Shown piece after piece: positions 17,237 through 26,377 of a stretch of 64,000 nucleotides of DNA. Position 1 is the stretch's first letter, and the number at the start of each line of letters is the position of its first letter. The stretch is from contig NZ_AP026763.1 in the NCBI RefSeq assembly GCF_026000435.1, positions 372,001 through 436,000 on the forward strand, read 5' to 3'. The notes below the pieces were generated by a model that was given only the letters and a program-made list of their open reading frames with translations, searched no databases and was not told the origin of the DNA. Source of the DNA: Vibrio sp. STUT-A11. GTDB lineage: Bacteria; Pseudomonadota; Gammaproteobacteria; Enterobacterales; Vibrionaceae. The position numbers and the translations under genes are program-made.

Positions 17237-17663
17237 TCAGGAAAAAGGCAATGTGTTAATTGTGACGCTCTTTGTCATTATCGTAATGGGATATTTGGCA
17301 GCATCACTAATGAAAGTGACTTGGTCTAATCAAAGTGGCTTAACTCGTGAGTTTTTGGGTACAAAGGCTTGGTTTGCTGCACAGTCTAGTACCGAGTGGG
17401 TATTAACAGAGTTTTATCCAGTGGGTGGTTCAGAGGCAGTGTCGAGTGTTTGTACTGCCCTTAAAGCCGGCACCTTAACTATTGAAAGTGGCTTGGTCGA
17501 TAAAGCATGCAAAATTAAAGCTATTGAATGTCAGAAGTCAGGCAAGCTACCAGGGGAGTTGCCTGGTGAAGAGGTTGAACTCTATGTGGTTAAAAGTGTT
17601 GCCATTTGTGGTTCAGGGCTGTCTCAAGTACAGCGTCAGCAAGAAGTTTGGGTGAGGGAGTAA
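17226..17663 (+). CDS. mshP: MSHA biogenesis protein MshP (PilX-like)
   Basis: A 145-residue PilX/GspK-type protein. The short N-terminus MFHNQEKG is followed by a hydrophobic helix NVLIVTLFVIIVMGYLAASL, then a small periplasmic domain with four cysteines (VCTALK, ACKIKA, ECQKSG, ICGSGL). I place the start at ATG 17226, which overlaps the end of mshO. The frame stays open further upstream but runs antisense in sense to mshO coding and lacks a ribosome-binding site. Position 5 is not a conserved Glu, as is common for GspK-like pseudopilins. Confidence 0.82.
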   Translation: MFHNQEKGNVLIVTLFVIIVMGYLAASLMKVTWSNQSGLTREFLGTKAWFAAQSSTEWVLTEFYPVGGSEAVSSVCTALKAGTLTIESGLVDKACKIKAIECQKSGKLPGELPGEEVELYVVKSVAICGSGLSQVQRQQEVWVRE

Positions 17664-17669
17664 ATTACA

Positions 17670-20600
17670 ATGAACAAAATAATAACATCGTTACTTGCGG
17701 TAGCTCTTTTCCTTTTTTCGTCAATCAGTTTTGCTGCAGTAAATAACAACCCTCAGTTTGAATTTGGCACCATCCCTGCTGAAAATTGTCAGGTATTGGA
17801 TAGTGAGCGTGGTGTTACATGTGATATCGAGTTTCAGAATACCTACGATGAAGAGCCGCTTGTCTTTGTAATGTCGACGATTGATGCGTCAATGTCTAGT
17901 TTCGCGAATAAGAAGACGGAGTATCCTTCAAACTTACGAGTATGGTCAAAGTCTAAAACGAAAGCGACGATAAAGCAGCTTTTTCCACCTCATAGTGCAG
18001 CTTGTAAGCGATTGAAGCAAAATAATAACGGGAAGTGGCGATGCACGGACAACAATAATCAAGGTGAGAGGGTGACTTTCGTTGATGCTCCCATGGAAGA
18101 CATAGACTACCTCGTTATCGAACCTGGTGTTATCAAGTTTGATGGGGATGCCATGATTGTTGCGGGCAAAGTGAGCTCTAAGCATACATTTTCTAATAAG
18201 TCCGGTGGAACAAATAATATCAGTAAACAAGTCAATTTTAGTAGCTTTGGTTTGAGCACTGCTTTTTCACAGCCACCTGGTGTCTTAGTTCAATTACAAA
18301 CTAAGAATAACTACAGTAATGGGCAACCTTTATGGCTGAGCACGATTGCATACAGCCCAACAGAACAAGGCTTCTCTCTGATTTTAGATCGTTCAGAGGT
18401 TACGCAGAATGCTGTGCTAGATGAATCTGAAGATGTAGCTTTTGTGGCTGGTCTTGGGCAAGGTTTTGTTAATGGTCGCAAATTCTGGCTGGGAGATGGT
18501 TCTACACGAAATACGTTAGGAGCATTGGACGACAACGTCATTAAACCGATCACTGAGGGGTGTTTGCAGGTTAGTGATTTTCAAGTATCTGGTTTCAAGT
18601 CTGCACCAGTGTTACTCGCATCTAAGCGAACTCGCAATGGTAACAATGGTGGTTGGTTAAGACGTTGTTCTGTGACTAAAAACAGTGTTGCTTTGATCAA
18701 TGAAGAGGACATGGATAGAGATGCAGAGCGTGGACATGTTGTTGAGCCATTTTCCTATTTCTTATTTGATAAACCTCCCGTTGATGATGTGTGTACCTTG
18801 TTTCCATCCCCAGCTCAAACGTGGGATACAAATAACAATGCTAAATTGGAGATGAGTAACAAAGCACTTATCTCAGGTGCAAAGTTAAGCAATAGCAAGC
18901 GCTACGTTGGCTTTAGACAAAGTGAGATAACCATGCACAATAAAGCAAGTTGTGATGGCCTTGCTTGCCTTGGAGATTCTGGACTCAGGGTAAAGAAACA
19001 AGAGCTAGAGAGCTTTAGGGCACCGGATCGTGATGATCTCAAAACTGTCAATTTATGGCATGAAGATCGCGAGTTTTACAACAATGAAGTTATCGGCACA
19101 CTCTCTGTGGGGCATGGAACCGCAACTTTCAAATCAGGAACCTACTGGATTGGAACGATTAACGTCAACAACCAGGGCAAGATAGTTATCCCGGCTGGGG
19201 AAAAAGTAACGATTCATGCGAAAAAAGTGTACGTGAGCAATGGTGGTAGCTCTTTTGGTGAGGTCGATGATGCTGAGCTGATAGTCTTAGTGCATGACTC
19301 AGCAGATAGTATTGTGCAACTTAGTCAAAATACGGTGTTTACGGGGCTATTATATAGTGAAACCAATGTTTACCTGAGTAACTCAAGCACAGTTAATGGA
19401 GCGATCACTGCGAAACAAATTTTGATGAGCAATGGCGCTAAGATTATTGCGACTGATAACCACTGTTTTACGCCCTCAGATAACTATGAAGTAACACTCT
19501 CGCCAGCAACCCAGTACGCGTTGATGTGTGGTACTGAGCAGCCAAGCTTTGAGATACAAACAACGAATGATAGTAATGCAGAGAGCACAGGTGTAACCGT
19601 TCAGGTTTACCCTGATGCAGATAATTTTTCTATAGATGTTGTAGAAAGCACTGGTACTGGCTCTTATCCTAGCTTTACGACAAGCAATGTGTCTTCGAAA
19701 CTTGGTAAGTTGAAACTGCAAGTGAGCGTTAAAGATCAAAGTAGTATCGATCTTGATGAAGAATATACGTTAAAGGTTACGGTGGACAATGACTCATCAA
19801 AAACGCAGACATCAACTTTCAAGTTTGTGCCATTTAAGTTTGATGTGGATGATCAAACCATTGTTGCTGGTAAAAAATATCAGATTGAAACGAGAGTATT
19901 AGCTTGTAGTGATGGTCAGCAAACGGTAGTCAAAAGTTACACTGGCTCACCAAGTGTTAACTTAGAAATTGAAACACCAACTGATGGACGTAGTGATAAG
20001 ATACTAACGTATGAACCGAAATTTGATAGCTCAGACCAAGGTAAGTCGTCAGATACGTTTAAGCTAATGGATTCGGGTTTTTACACTATCAAACTCGAAG
20101 ACGCGAATTTTACTTGTGATCCTCAGTACTCAGATGAGTGTCCAATCGCTCCGGATGAAGATAAAGATGAGCAAGAATCAGTGACTTTGAATGGTTCATT
20201 CAGCGTTAAGTCTCGCCCTTGGAAAATTGCTATTTGTGATGTTAAGTCGAAAGAAGACAATGTGAGCAATCCTAGCACTGAAGGTGAGGGTGATGGCTTT
20301 ATTCCTGCCGGACAGAGCTTTAGCATAACTTATAAGCCTATTGCTTATAGAGACTCAACGGATACGGATATTTGTGATTATCCGCTGACTCAGAATTACT
20401 TCTCAAGTGACAATACCAATGCACCATTGGACATTAAGTTTGATGTTGCGTACCCAACTGGGGGGGAGCTTGCCAACTTTTCAGAAGATAATGGGTTTAT
20501 TGGTTCTTCAACCTTTACTGAAGATGACGTCATATCTGGTAAGAAAGCAGAATACGTTTGGAATGAAGTTGGTTCGTTGAATTTAACGACCAATGCTTCG

Positions 20601-21581
20601 TACTTAGGTATGTCGCTTGATGAAGGTAGCCAGGTTATTGGGCGTTTTTATCCCAAATACTTCCAAGTCTATGACGACGAGAGTATTGATATTACCAATA
20701 GTTGGGCTTATCCAGACGGACAAAGCTTTACCTATATGGGGCAGGGGTTTGGTGTTGAAGCGTTCTATGTCGAAGCGTTGAATGCCCAAAATGACAGTGT
20801 CAGTAACTACAAATTGTTTGATGAATCACTGCAGGCTGAGTTCAATTTGATTGATACCAGCAGCTATGCGACGCGATTCTCTTCACTTAAATCTTATGGT
20901 GGTGAATGGCAAAACAACCTGCTGACAGGCGTTGATAGCCAAAGTATCGGCTTATTTGCTGACTTGGCGAGTGACGGACTCTTGATGACGAAAGCCACGG
21001 CGACCTACGCTCCAGATGGACCTTTTAATCTGAATGAAAGTGGTTCTAATACCGATATTTCTATTGATGACGTTAGCGCAAATGCTGATCCTGTTGAAAT
21101 TGATGGTAATGATGGTCGACTAGCTGTCCAACCCGACATCCGTTTTGGTCGTGTTGACCTTGATGATGTAGGTGGACGTCAAGGGGACACCTTACATGTT
21201 CCACTACGTGTTGAATACTGGAATGGCAGCCGATTTGTTGTTAACTCAAATGATAGCCAAACAGACATAAACGGTATTAAGTGGGATCAGGAGCATATCT
21301 GGCCAACAGGTGAAGGTGCTGCTCCAAAAGACGTTAATTTGGCAGATGGTGGTGAAGTGTCTTCTGGTTCTTCTCGTTCTGTAACTGCAACGCAAGCAGA
21401 ATCGTATCGTCAGCAAACTCGTGTTTGGTTAGATTTGGAAGCAAATGATTTACCTTGGCTCAAATACGACTGGGACAATGATGGTTCGGAAGAAAACCCA
21501 TCCTCTGTCGTCACCTTCGGCATCCACCGTGGTAATGACCGCGTGATTTACCGGGGTGAGCCGGGATTAACGGCCCAGTAA
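17670..21581 (+). CDS. mshQ: MSHA surface protein MshQ (large exported protein)
   Basis: A 1303-residue exported protein with a signal peptide (residues 1-22, ending SISFAA). The N-terminal third (about 25-250) is a beta-rich domain reminiscent of H-type lectin-like folds. Residues about 440-600 contain a region where short hydrophobic strands repeat (VFTGLLYSETNVYLSNSSTV, then GAITAKQILMSNGAKI), resembling a bactofilin-like beta-helix. The C-terminal half matches the domain usually found in MshQ (DUF6701 type, by recall). It is the last gene of the msh locus. The exact role is not known; tip adhesin or cell-surface anchoring are possibilities. Confidence 0.82.
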   Translation: MNKIITSLLAVALFLFSSISFAAVNNNPQFEFGTIPAENCQVLDSERGVTCDIEFQNTYDEEPLVFVMSTIDASMSSFANKKTEYPSNLRVWSKSKTKATIKQLFPPHSAACKRLKQNNNGKWRCTDNNNQGERVTFVDAPMEDIDYLVIEPGVIKFDGDAMIVAGKVSSKHTFSNKSGGTNNISKQVNFSSFGLSTAFSQPPGVLVQLQTKNNYSNGQPLWLSTIAYSPTEQGFSLILDRSEVTQNAVLDESEDVAFVAGLGQGFVNGRKFWLGDGSTRNTLGALDDNVIKPITEGCLQVSDFQVSGFKSAPVLLASKRTRNGNNGGWLRRCSVTKNSVALINEEDMDRDAERGHVVEPFSYFLFDKPPVDDVCTLFPSPAQTWDTNNNAKLEMSNKALISGAKLSNSKRYVGFRQSEITMHNKASCDGLACLGDSGLRVKKQELESFRAPDRDDLKTVNLWHEDREFYNNEVIGTLSVGHGTATFKSGTYWIGTINVNNQGKIVIPAGEKVTIHAKKVYVSNGGSSFGEVDDAELIVLVHDSADSIVQLSQNTVFTGLLYSETNVYLSNSSTVNGAITAKQILMSNGAKIIATDNHCFTPSDNYEVTLSPATQYALMCGTEQPSFEIQTTNDSNAESTGVTVQVYPDADNFSIDVVESTGTGSYPSFTTSNVSSKLGKLKLQVSVKDQSSIDLDEEYTLKVTVDNDSSKTQTSTFKFVPFKFDVDDQTIVAGKKYQIETRVLACSDGQQTVVKSYTGSPSVNLEIETPTDGRSDKILTYEPKFDSSDQGKSSDTFKLMDSGFYTIKLEDANFTCDPQYSDECPIAPDEDKDEQESVTLNGSFSVKSRPWKIAICDVKSKEDNVSNPSTEGEGDGFIPAGQSFSITYKPIAYRDSTDTDICDYPLTQNYFSSDNTNAPLDIKFDVAYPTGGELANFSEDNGFIGSSTFTEDDVISGKKAEYVWNEVGSLNLTTNASYLGMSLDEGSQVIGRFYPKYFQVYDDESIDITNSWAYPDGQSFTYMGQGFGVEAFYVEALNAQNDSVSNYKLFDESLQAEFNLIDTSSYATRFSSLKSYGGEWQNNLLTGVDSQSIGLFADLASDGLLMTKATATYAPDGPFNLNESGSNTDISIDDVSANADPVEIDGNDGRLAVQPDIRFGRVDLDDVGGRQGDTLHVPLRVEYWNGSRFVVNSNDSQTDINGIKWDQEHIWPTGEGAAPKDVNLADGGEVSSGSSRSVTATQAESYRQQTRVWLDLEANDLPWLKYDWDNDGSEENPSSVVTFGIHRGNDRVIYRGEPGLTAQ

Positions 21582-21646
21582 CAAACGACGGTTTTTGCGC
21601 TTAAGTTAGGAAACTGCAAGAAATTGGTGCTTTCCACCCATGTTTG

Positions 21647-21685
21647 TGTACCAATACCTTGCTGTGACAGCGAGGCATTGGTACA
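21647..21685. terminator. Long hairpin between mshQ and mreB
   Basis: TGTACCAAT (21647-21655) pairs with ATTGGTACA (21677-21685). Inside, CCT pairs with AGG and GCTGT with ACAGC around a single G, so the 39 bases form one long imperfect palindrome with one mismatch and one G-T pair. The T-rich stretch downstream is interrupted. It may end msh transcription or act as a processing site in the mreB leader. Confidence 0.55.
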
Positions 21686-21733
21686 TTTAGGACAATTTTT
21701 GTCTTTAATATTTTTGCAGGATGAACGAAGAGT

Positions 21734-22777
21734 ATGTTTAAGAAACTTCGTGGCATGTTTTCTAACGATTTATCGATCGATTTAGGTACTGCCAACACTC
21801 TAATTTACGTAAAGGGGCAAGGTATTGTCCTTGATGAACCTTCTGTAGTTGCTATTCGTCAAGATCGTGTAGGTTCTGCAAAAAGCGTTGCTGCAGTCGG
21901 TCATGCAGCAAAGCAAATGCTTGGTCGTACGCCAGGTAACATTTCTGCTATTCGTCCGATGAAAGATGGCGTGATTGCTGATTTCTACGTGACAGAAAAA
22001 ATGCTGCAACACTTCATTAAGCAGGTGCATGACAACAGCATCCTAAAACCTAGCCCACGCGTTTTGGTGTGTGTACCTTGTGGTTCTACTCAAGTTGAGC
22101 GCCGTGCGATTCGTGAGTCTGCACTCGGTGCTGGCGCGCGTGAAGTTTACCTAATCGATGAGCCAATGGCGGCAGCAATCGGTGCAGGCCTGCGTGTATC
22201 TGAGCCGACTGGTTCAATGGTGGTCGATATCGGTGGTGGTACAACTGAAGTCGCGGTTATCTCGCTTAACGGTGTGGTTTACTCGTCTTCTGTTCGTATC
22301 GGTGGTGACCGCTTTGATGAAGCCGTTATCAATTACGTTCGTCGTAACTACGGCAGCTTGATTGGTGAAGCAACAGCAGAGAAGATCAAACACGAAATCG
22401 GCTCAGCTTACCCTGGCGATGAAGTTCTAGAGATTGAAGTTCGTGGCCGTAACCTTGCAGAAGGTGTGCCTCGCAGTTTCAGCCTCAACTCAAATGAAAT
22501 CCTTGAAGCGCTGCAAGAGCCGCTATCTGGTATCGTATCGGCAGTGATGGTTGCACTAGAACAGTGTCCACCAGAGCTTGCGTCAGATATCTCTGAAAAC
22601 GGCATGGTTCTGACTGGTGGTGGTGCACTACTTAAAGATCTCGACCGTCTACTAATGGAAGAAACTGGGATTCCAGTGGTTATCGCTGAAGATCCACTGA
22701 CTTGTGTGGCTCGTGGTGGCGGTAAAGCACTAGAAATGATCGACATGCACGGCGGCGATCTATTTTCTGAAGAATAA
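21734..22777 (+). CDS. mreB: Rod-shape actin homologue MreB
   Basis: MreB polymerises under the inner membrane and positions the elongation machinery that builds the side wall. The 347 residues match the family. Phosphate-1 (DLGTANTLIYV, about residues 16-26), connect and phosphate-2 motifs (DIGGGTTEVA, about 168-177), and the adenosine loop GGGALL (about 296-301) are all present. A basic hydrophobic start (MFKKLRGMF) supports membrane contact. It heads mreBCD; a hairpin separates it from mreC. Confidence 0.99.
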   Translation: MFKKLRGMFSNDLSIDLGTANTLIYVKGQGIVLDEPSVVAIRQDRVGSAKSVAAVGHAAKQMLGRTPGNISAIRPMKDGVIADFYVTEKMLQHFIKQVHDNSILKPSPRVLVCVPCGSTQVERRAIRESALGAGAREVYLIDEPMAAAIGAGLRVSEPTGSMVVDIGGGTTEVAVISLNGVVYSSSVRIGGDRFDEAVINYVRRNYGSLIGEATAEKIKHEIGSAYPGDEVLEIEVRGRNLAEGVPRSFSLNSNEILEALQEPLSGIVSAVMVALEQCPPELASDISENGMVLTGGGALLKDLDRLLMEETGIPVVIAEDPLTCVARGGGKALEMIDMHGGDLFSEE

Positions 22778-22783
22778 AAGTTT

Positions 22784-22810
22784 AGGTGGAGCTTAAAGCG
22801 AGCTTCACCT
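22784..22810 (+). terminator. Hairpin between mreB and mreC
   Basis: AGGTGGAGCT (22784-22793) pairs with AGCTTCACCT (22801-22810) over 10 bp with one G-T pair and a 7-nt loop. The following bases TCATTTCTGC are only weakly T-rich. This may reduce read-through so that MreB is made in excess over MreC and MreD. Confidence 0.5.
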
Positions 22811-22926
22811 TCATTTCTGCTCTCTCTGTAATTCAAATATGCTCCATACCTGAATGTATTTAATGCAAGATTTCAGGTTGCCAGTTAAGGCTCAATAGCT
22901 ATGGAAGCAATCAGGTTAAAAACAAG

Positions 22927-23826
22927 ATGAATCCGATCTTTGGCAGAGGGCCATCTCTGCAATTACGTCTGTTTTTTGCTGTCATCATGTCGGCGAGCTT
23001 AATGCTGGCGGATAGTCGTCTGGATACGTTCTCTAACGTTCGATATTTACTGAACAGTGCGGTGGCACCCATTCAGTATGCCGCTAATTTACCTCGCAGT
23101 ATGTTCGATGGTGTCTTTGAGCGTTTTAATACGCGTCAGACGCTCGTAGAAGGCAATCGTAATTTAAAGCGAGAAGTGCTACGTCTGAAAAGCGAGCTGA
23201 TCTTGCTTGATCAATATAGAGAAGAAAACCAACGCTTACGCAAACTGTTGGGATCATCCTTTGTCCGTGATGAAAAGAAAGTCGTGACGGAAGTCATGGC
23301 AGTCGATACGTCACCTTATCGCCATCAGGTGGTGATAGATAAAGGCCAGATCGACGGTGTATACGTGGGGCAGCCGGTCATTAACGAAAAAGGCATTGTC
23401 GGTCAGGTAACCTTTGTAGCAGCGCACAACGCCCGGGTCTTACTGCTGACTGATGCCAAAAACGCGATTCCTGTTCAGGTTATCCGTAATGACATCAGAG
23501 TAATCGCGTCCGGAAATGGTGAAATGGATGAAATCCAACTCGAACATATTCCAACCAGTACCGATATTCAGGTCGGCGATTTGTTGGTGACGTCAGGGTT
23601 AGGTGGGATTTACCCAGAAGGTTATCCGGTAGCGAATGTCACCATCGTGGATCACGATACTCGTCAGGAGTTTGCATCCATTAAAGCGGAACCCGTGGTT
23701 GAGTTTGAGCGTCTGCGCTATCTGCTGCTCATTTGGCCAAATGAAGATCGTCAGCACAAAGTGTTGCAATCTAATGTCGATGAAGAGGTAGAGCAAGTGG
23801 AACTAGAGGTAACTGATGGCGAGTAA
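22927..23826 (+). CDS. mreC: Rod-shape protein MreC
   Basis: MreC is a bitopic inner-membrane protein that links MreB to the periplasmic elongation enzymes. It has a membrane helix at about residues 10-28 (LRLFFAVIMSASLMLADSR), a coiled coil at about 62-108, then two beta-barrel domains to about residue 272. The C-terminal tail is very acidic (EEVEQVELEVTDGE). Length 299 is usual for gammaproteobacteria. It overlaps mreD by 11 nt. Confidence 0.96.
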   Translation: MNPIFGRGPSLQLRLFFAVIMSASLMLADSRLDTFSNVRYLLNSAVAPIQYAANLPRSMFDGVFERFNTRQTLVEGNRNLKREVLRLKSELILLDQYREENQRLRKLLGSSFVRDEKKVVTEVMAVDTSPYRHQVVIDKGQIDGVYVGQPVINEKGIVGQVTFVAAHNARVLLLTDAKNAIPVQVIRNDIRVIASGNGEMDEIQLEHIPTSTDIQVGDLLVTSGLGGIYPEGYPVANVTIVDHDTRQEFASIKAEPVVEFERLRYLLLIWPNEDRQHKVLQSNVDEEVEQVELEVTDGE

Positions 23827-24304
23827 TGTATTTCGCAGCCGAATGGTTATTGGCGTTAGCTTCTTTGTTGCGCTGGTTTTGCAAACCATCCCGTGGCCGG
23901 GCGATCTGGAGCTGTTCCGTCCGTCATGGCTGTTTTTAGTCACCTGTTACTGGGTGTTGGCTCTGCCTAACCGGGTTAATGTCGGTAGTGCTTTAATTCT
24001 GGGACTGATATGGGACATTTTAGTCGGTTCGACTCTGGGCATCCGGGGCATGATGATGTCGATCATCATCTATCTGGTTGCGTTGAATTTCTTATTAATC
24101 CGTAATATGGCATTGTGGCAACAATCGATTTTAATTGCCTTTTTTACTGTGTTACTGGAACTTTTGATATTCTGTGGGGAATATTTGAACCAGGACGTAG
24201 TATTTAATCCATTATCTCTGTGGACGGCGGCAATAAACTGTATACTTTGGCCATGGATGTTTTTATTAATGCGGCGAGTGCGTCGAGCATGGCACGTCAG
24301 GTAA
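23816..24304 (+). CDS. mreD: Rod-shape protein MreD
   Basis: A polytopic inner-membrane protein (162 residues) with about five hydrophobic helices, completing the MreBCD complex. Characteristic segments are RPSWLFLVTCYWVLALPNRV near residue 38 and ALILGLIWDILVGSTLGI near 60, which contains the conserved D-x-x-x-G-x-x-LG pattern. The start overlaps the end of mreC; yhdE follows 4 bp later, as in E. coli. Confidence 0.94.
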   Translation: MASNVFRSRMVIGVSFFVALVLQTIPWPGDLELFRPSWLFLVTCYWVLALPNRVNVGSALILGLIWDILVGSTLGIRGMMMSIIIYLVALNFLLIRNMALWQQSILIAFFTVLLELLIFCGEYLNQDVVFNPLSLWTAAINCILWPWMFLLMRRVRRAWHVR

Positions 24305-24308
24305 CAGT

Positions 24309-24878
24309 GTGAAAAAAAGCTTATCACTCGTTCTCGCTTCAGGCTCTCCGAGAAGAAAGGAGTTGCTTGCTCAACTGGGGTACGATTTTGACATCGTATT
24401 GCCAGATGTTGAGGAAGCCAAACAGGCTCATGAGCAGGCGCAAGATTATGTGTTGCGCCTTTCTCTGGAAAAAGCTCAGGCAGGCTTAGCATTGGCTAAG
24501 CCTGATTCCGTTGTATTGGGCTCTGACACTGTGGTGGTATGTGATGACCAGGTGTTGGAGAAACCCACAAATTTCGAAGATGCGAAGCGTATGCTTACTC
24601 GCTTATCTGGACGTCGTCACCAAGTGATGACCGCAGTGAGTGTCGTTTCATCGCAACAACAACATTCAGTGGTGGTTATCACTGATGTCTGGTTCAAACC
24701 CTTGACTCACGAAGAAATCGAACAATATTGGCAGTCAGGAGAACCATGCGATAAAGCTGGAAGTTATGGTATTCAGGGACTCGGAGGGCGTTTTGTCACC
24801 CGAATCGAAGGCAGTTATCACGCAGTAGTAGGCTTACCTTTGTTCGAAACCGATCAGCTAATTCAAGAATTTTTATAA
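24309..24878 (+). CDS. yhdE: Maf-family nucleotide pyrophosphatase (YhdE type)
   Basis: Maf proteins hydrolyse non-canonical or excess nucleoside triphosphates; the E. coli gene at this position, YhdE, acts on dTTP, UTP and related nucleotides. The 189-residue protein has the N-terminal LASGSPRRKELL signature, the VLGSDTVV motif at about residues 68-75, and DKAGSYGIQG near 150-159. Starts at GTG 24309. It lies between mreD and rng, the same order as in E. coli. Confidence 0.93.
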   Translation: MKKSLSLVLASGSPRRKELLAQLGYDFDIVLPDVEEAKQAHEQAQDYVLRLSLEKAQAGLALAKPDSVVLGSDTVVVCDDQVLEKPTNFEDAKRMLTRLSGRRHQVMTAVSVVSSQQQHSVVVITDVWFKPLTHEEIEQYWQSGEPCDKAGSYGIQGLGGRFVTRIEGSYHAVVGLPLFETDQLIQEFL

Positions 24879-24896
24879 TTATTTTGAGGTGTGCAC

Positions 24897-26366
24897 ATGA
24901 GTGCAGAATTGCTGCTAAACGTGACCCCGAGTGAAACTCGTGTGGCCATGATTGAAGGTGGAGTGCTACAAGAAATTCATATCGAGCGCGAATCTCGTCG
25001 CGGTATCGTAGGTAACATTTACAAAGGCAAAGTCAGTCGCGTACTTCCGGGTATGCAGGCGGCTTTCGTCGATATTGGCTTGGATAAAGCGGCGTTTTTG
25101 CATGCGTCTGATATCGTACCGCATACAGAGTGTGTGGCCGAAAACGAAAAGCAACAGTTTCAGGTTCGTGATATCTCAGAGCTGGTTCGCCAGGGCCAGG
25201 ATATCGTGGTGCAAGTGGTTAAAGATCCGCTGGGTACCAAAGGTGCACGTCTAACTACCGACATTACCCTTCCTTCCCGTTATCTGGTTTTCATGCCGGG
25301 TGCGAGCCACGTAGGTGTGTCACAACGTATCGAAAGTGAACGCGAACGTGAGCGTTTAAAGAAAGTCGTCAACCAATACTGTGATGAACACGGTGGATTC
25401 ATTATCCGAACTGCAGCTGAAGGTGCGGATGAAAAAGAGCTTTCTCAGGACGCGGCCTTTCTAAAACGCTTATGGATTAAAGTCATGGAGCGCCGTTCTA
25501 AATATAAAACGCGCTCGACACTTTATGGTGAACTGGGGCTGGCACAGCGCATTCTGCGTGATTTTGTTGGCACCGAGCTGGACAAGATTCTGGTCGACTC
25601 ACGCTTGGAGTATGACAACCTTCAAGAGTTTACTTCGGAATATGTACCTGAGCTGACCGACAAGCTTGAGCTGTATGAAGGCGATAAGCCTATCTTCGAT
25701 ATGTATGATACGGAGAACGAGATTCAACGCTCGTTGGAACGTAAAGTTGAGCTAAAGTCTGGTGGCTACCTGATCATTGATCAAACTGAAGCAATGACCA
25801 CTATCGACATTAATACTGGCGCATTTGTTGGTCGTCGTAACTTAGAAGAAACGATCTTCAACACCAATATTGAAGCGACTCAGGCCATTGCTCGTCAGCT
25901 GCGTTTACGTAATCTTGGCGGTATCATCATTATCGACTTTATCGACATGGCTTCTGAAGTGCATCGTCAACGCGTTATTACCTCACTTGAAGCTGCGCTA
26001 TCAAAAGATCGAGTAAAAACCAACATTAACGGCTTTACGCAACTGGGTCTGGTTGAGATGACCCGTAAACGCACGCGCGAAAGTATTGAACATATTCTTT
26101 GTTCTGGTTGTCCTACTTGTGAAGGTCGCGGTACCGTGAAAACGGTCGAGACGGTATGTTTCGAGATTCTGCGCGAAATCACCCGAGTGAATCGAGCGTA
26201 CGATGCCGACAACTTTGTTGTGTATGCGTCCCCGTTCGTTGCAGAAGCGCTGCTCGGTGATGAATCACATGCGCTGGCAGAACTCGAAGTCTTTATTGGT
26301 AAGCAAGTTAGAATTCAGGCTGAGCCCCTGTACATTCAGGAACAGTTTGACGTTGTGATGATGTAA
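24897..26366 (+). CDS. rng: Ribonuclease G
   Basis: RNase G is an endoribonuclease of the RNase E/G family that matures the 5' end of 16S rRNA and decays some mRNAs. From ATG 24897 it has 489 residues. The S1-like domain is at about 35-125. The catalytic aspartates lie in TTIDINTG and IIIIDFIDM. The zinc-link motif CPTCEGRG is at about 402-409. GAGGT lies six bases before this ATG; an in-frame GTG two codons upstream is adjacent to the ribosome-binding site and so unlikely. Confidence 0.98.
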   Translation: MSAELLLNVTPSETRVAMIEGGVLQEIHIERESRRGIVGNIYKGKVSRVLPGMQAAFVDIGLDKAAFLHASDIVPHTECVAENEKQQFQVRDISELVRQGQDIVVQVVKDPLGTKGARLTTDITLPSRYLVFMPGASHVGVSQRIESERERERLKKVVNQYCDEHGGFIIRTAAEGADEKELSQDAAFLKRLWIKVMERRSKYKTRSTLYGELGLAQRILRDFVGTELDKILVDSRLEYDNLQEFTSEYVPELTDKLELYEGDKPIFDMYDTENEIQRSLERKVELKSGGYLIIDQTEAMTTIDINTGAFVGRRNLEETIFNTNIEATQAIARQLRLRNLGGIIIIDFIDMASEVHRQRVITSLEAALSKDRVKTNINGFTQLGLVEMTRKRTRESIEHILCSGCPTCEGRGTVKTVETVCFEILREITRVNRAYDADNFVVYASPFVAEALLGDESHALAELEVFIGKQVRIQAEPLYIQEQFDVVMM

Positions 26367-26377
26367 TTGGGACATTT

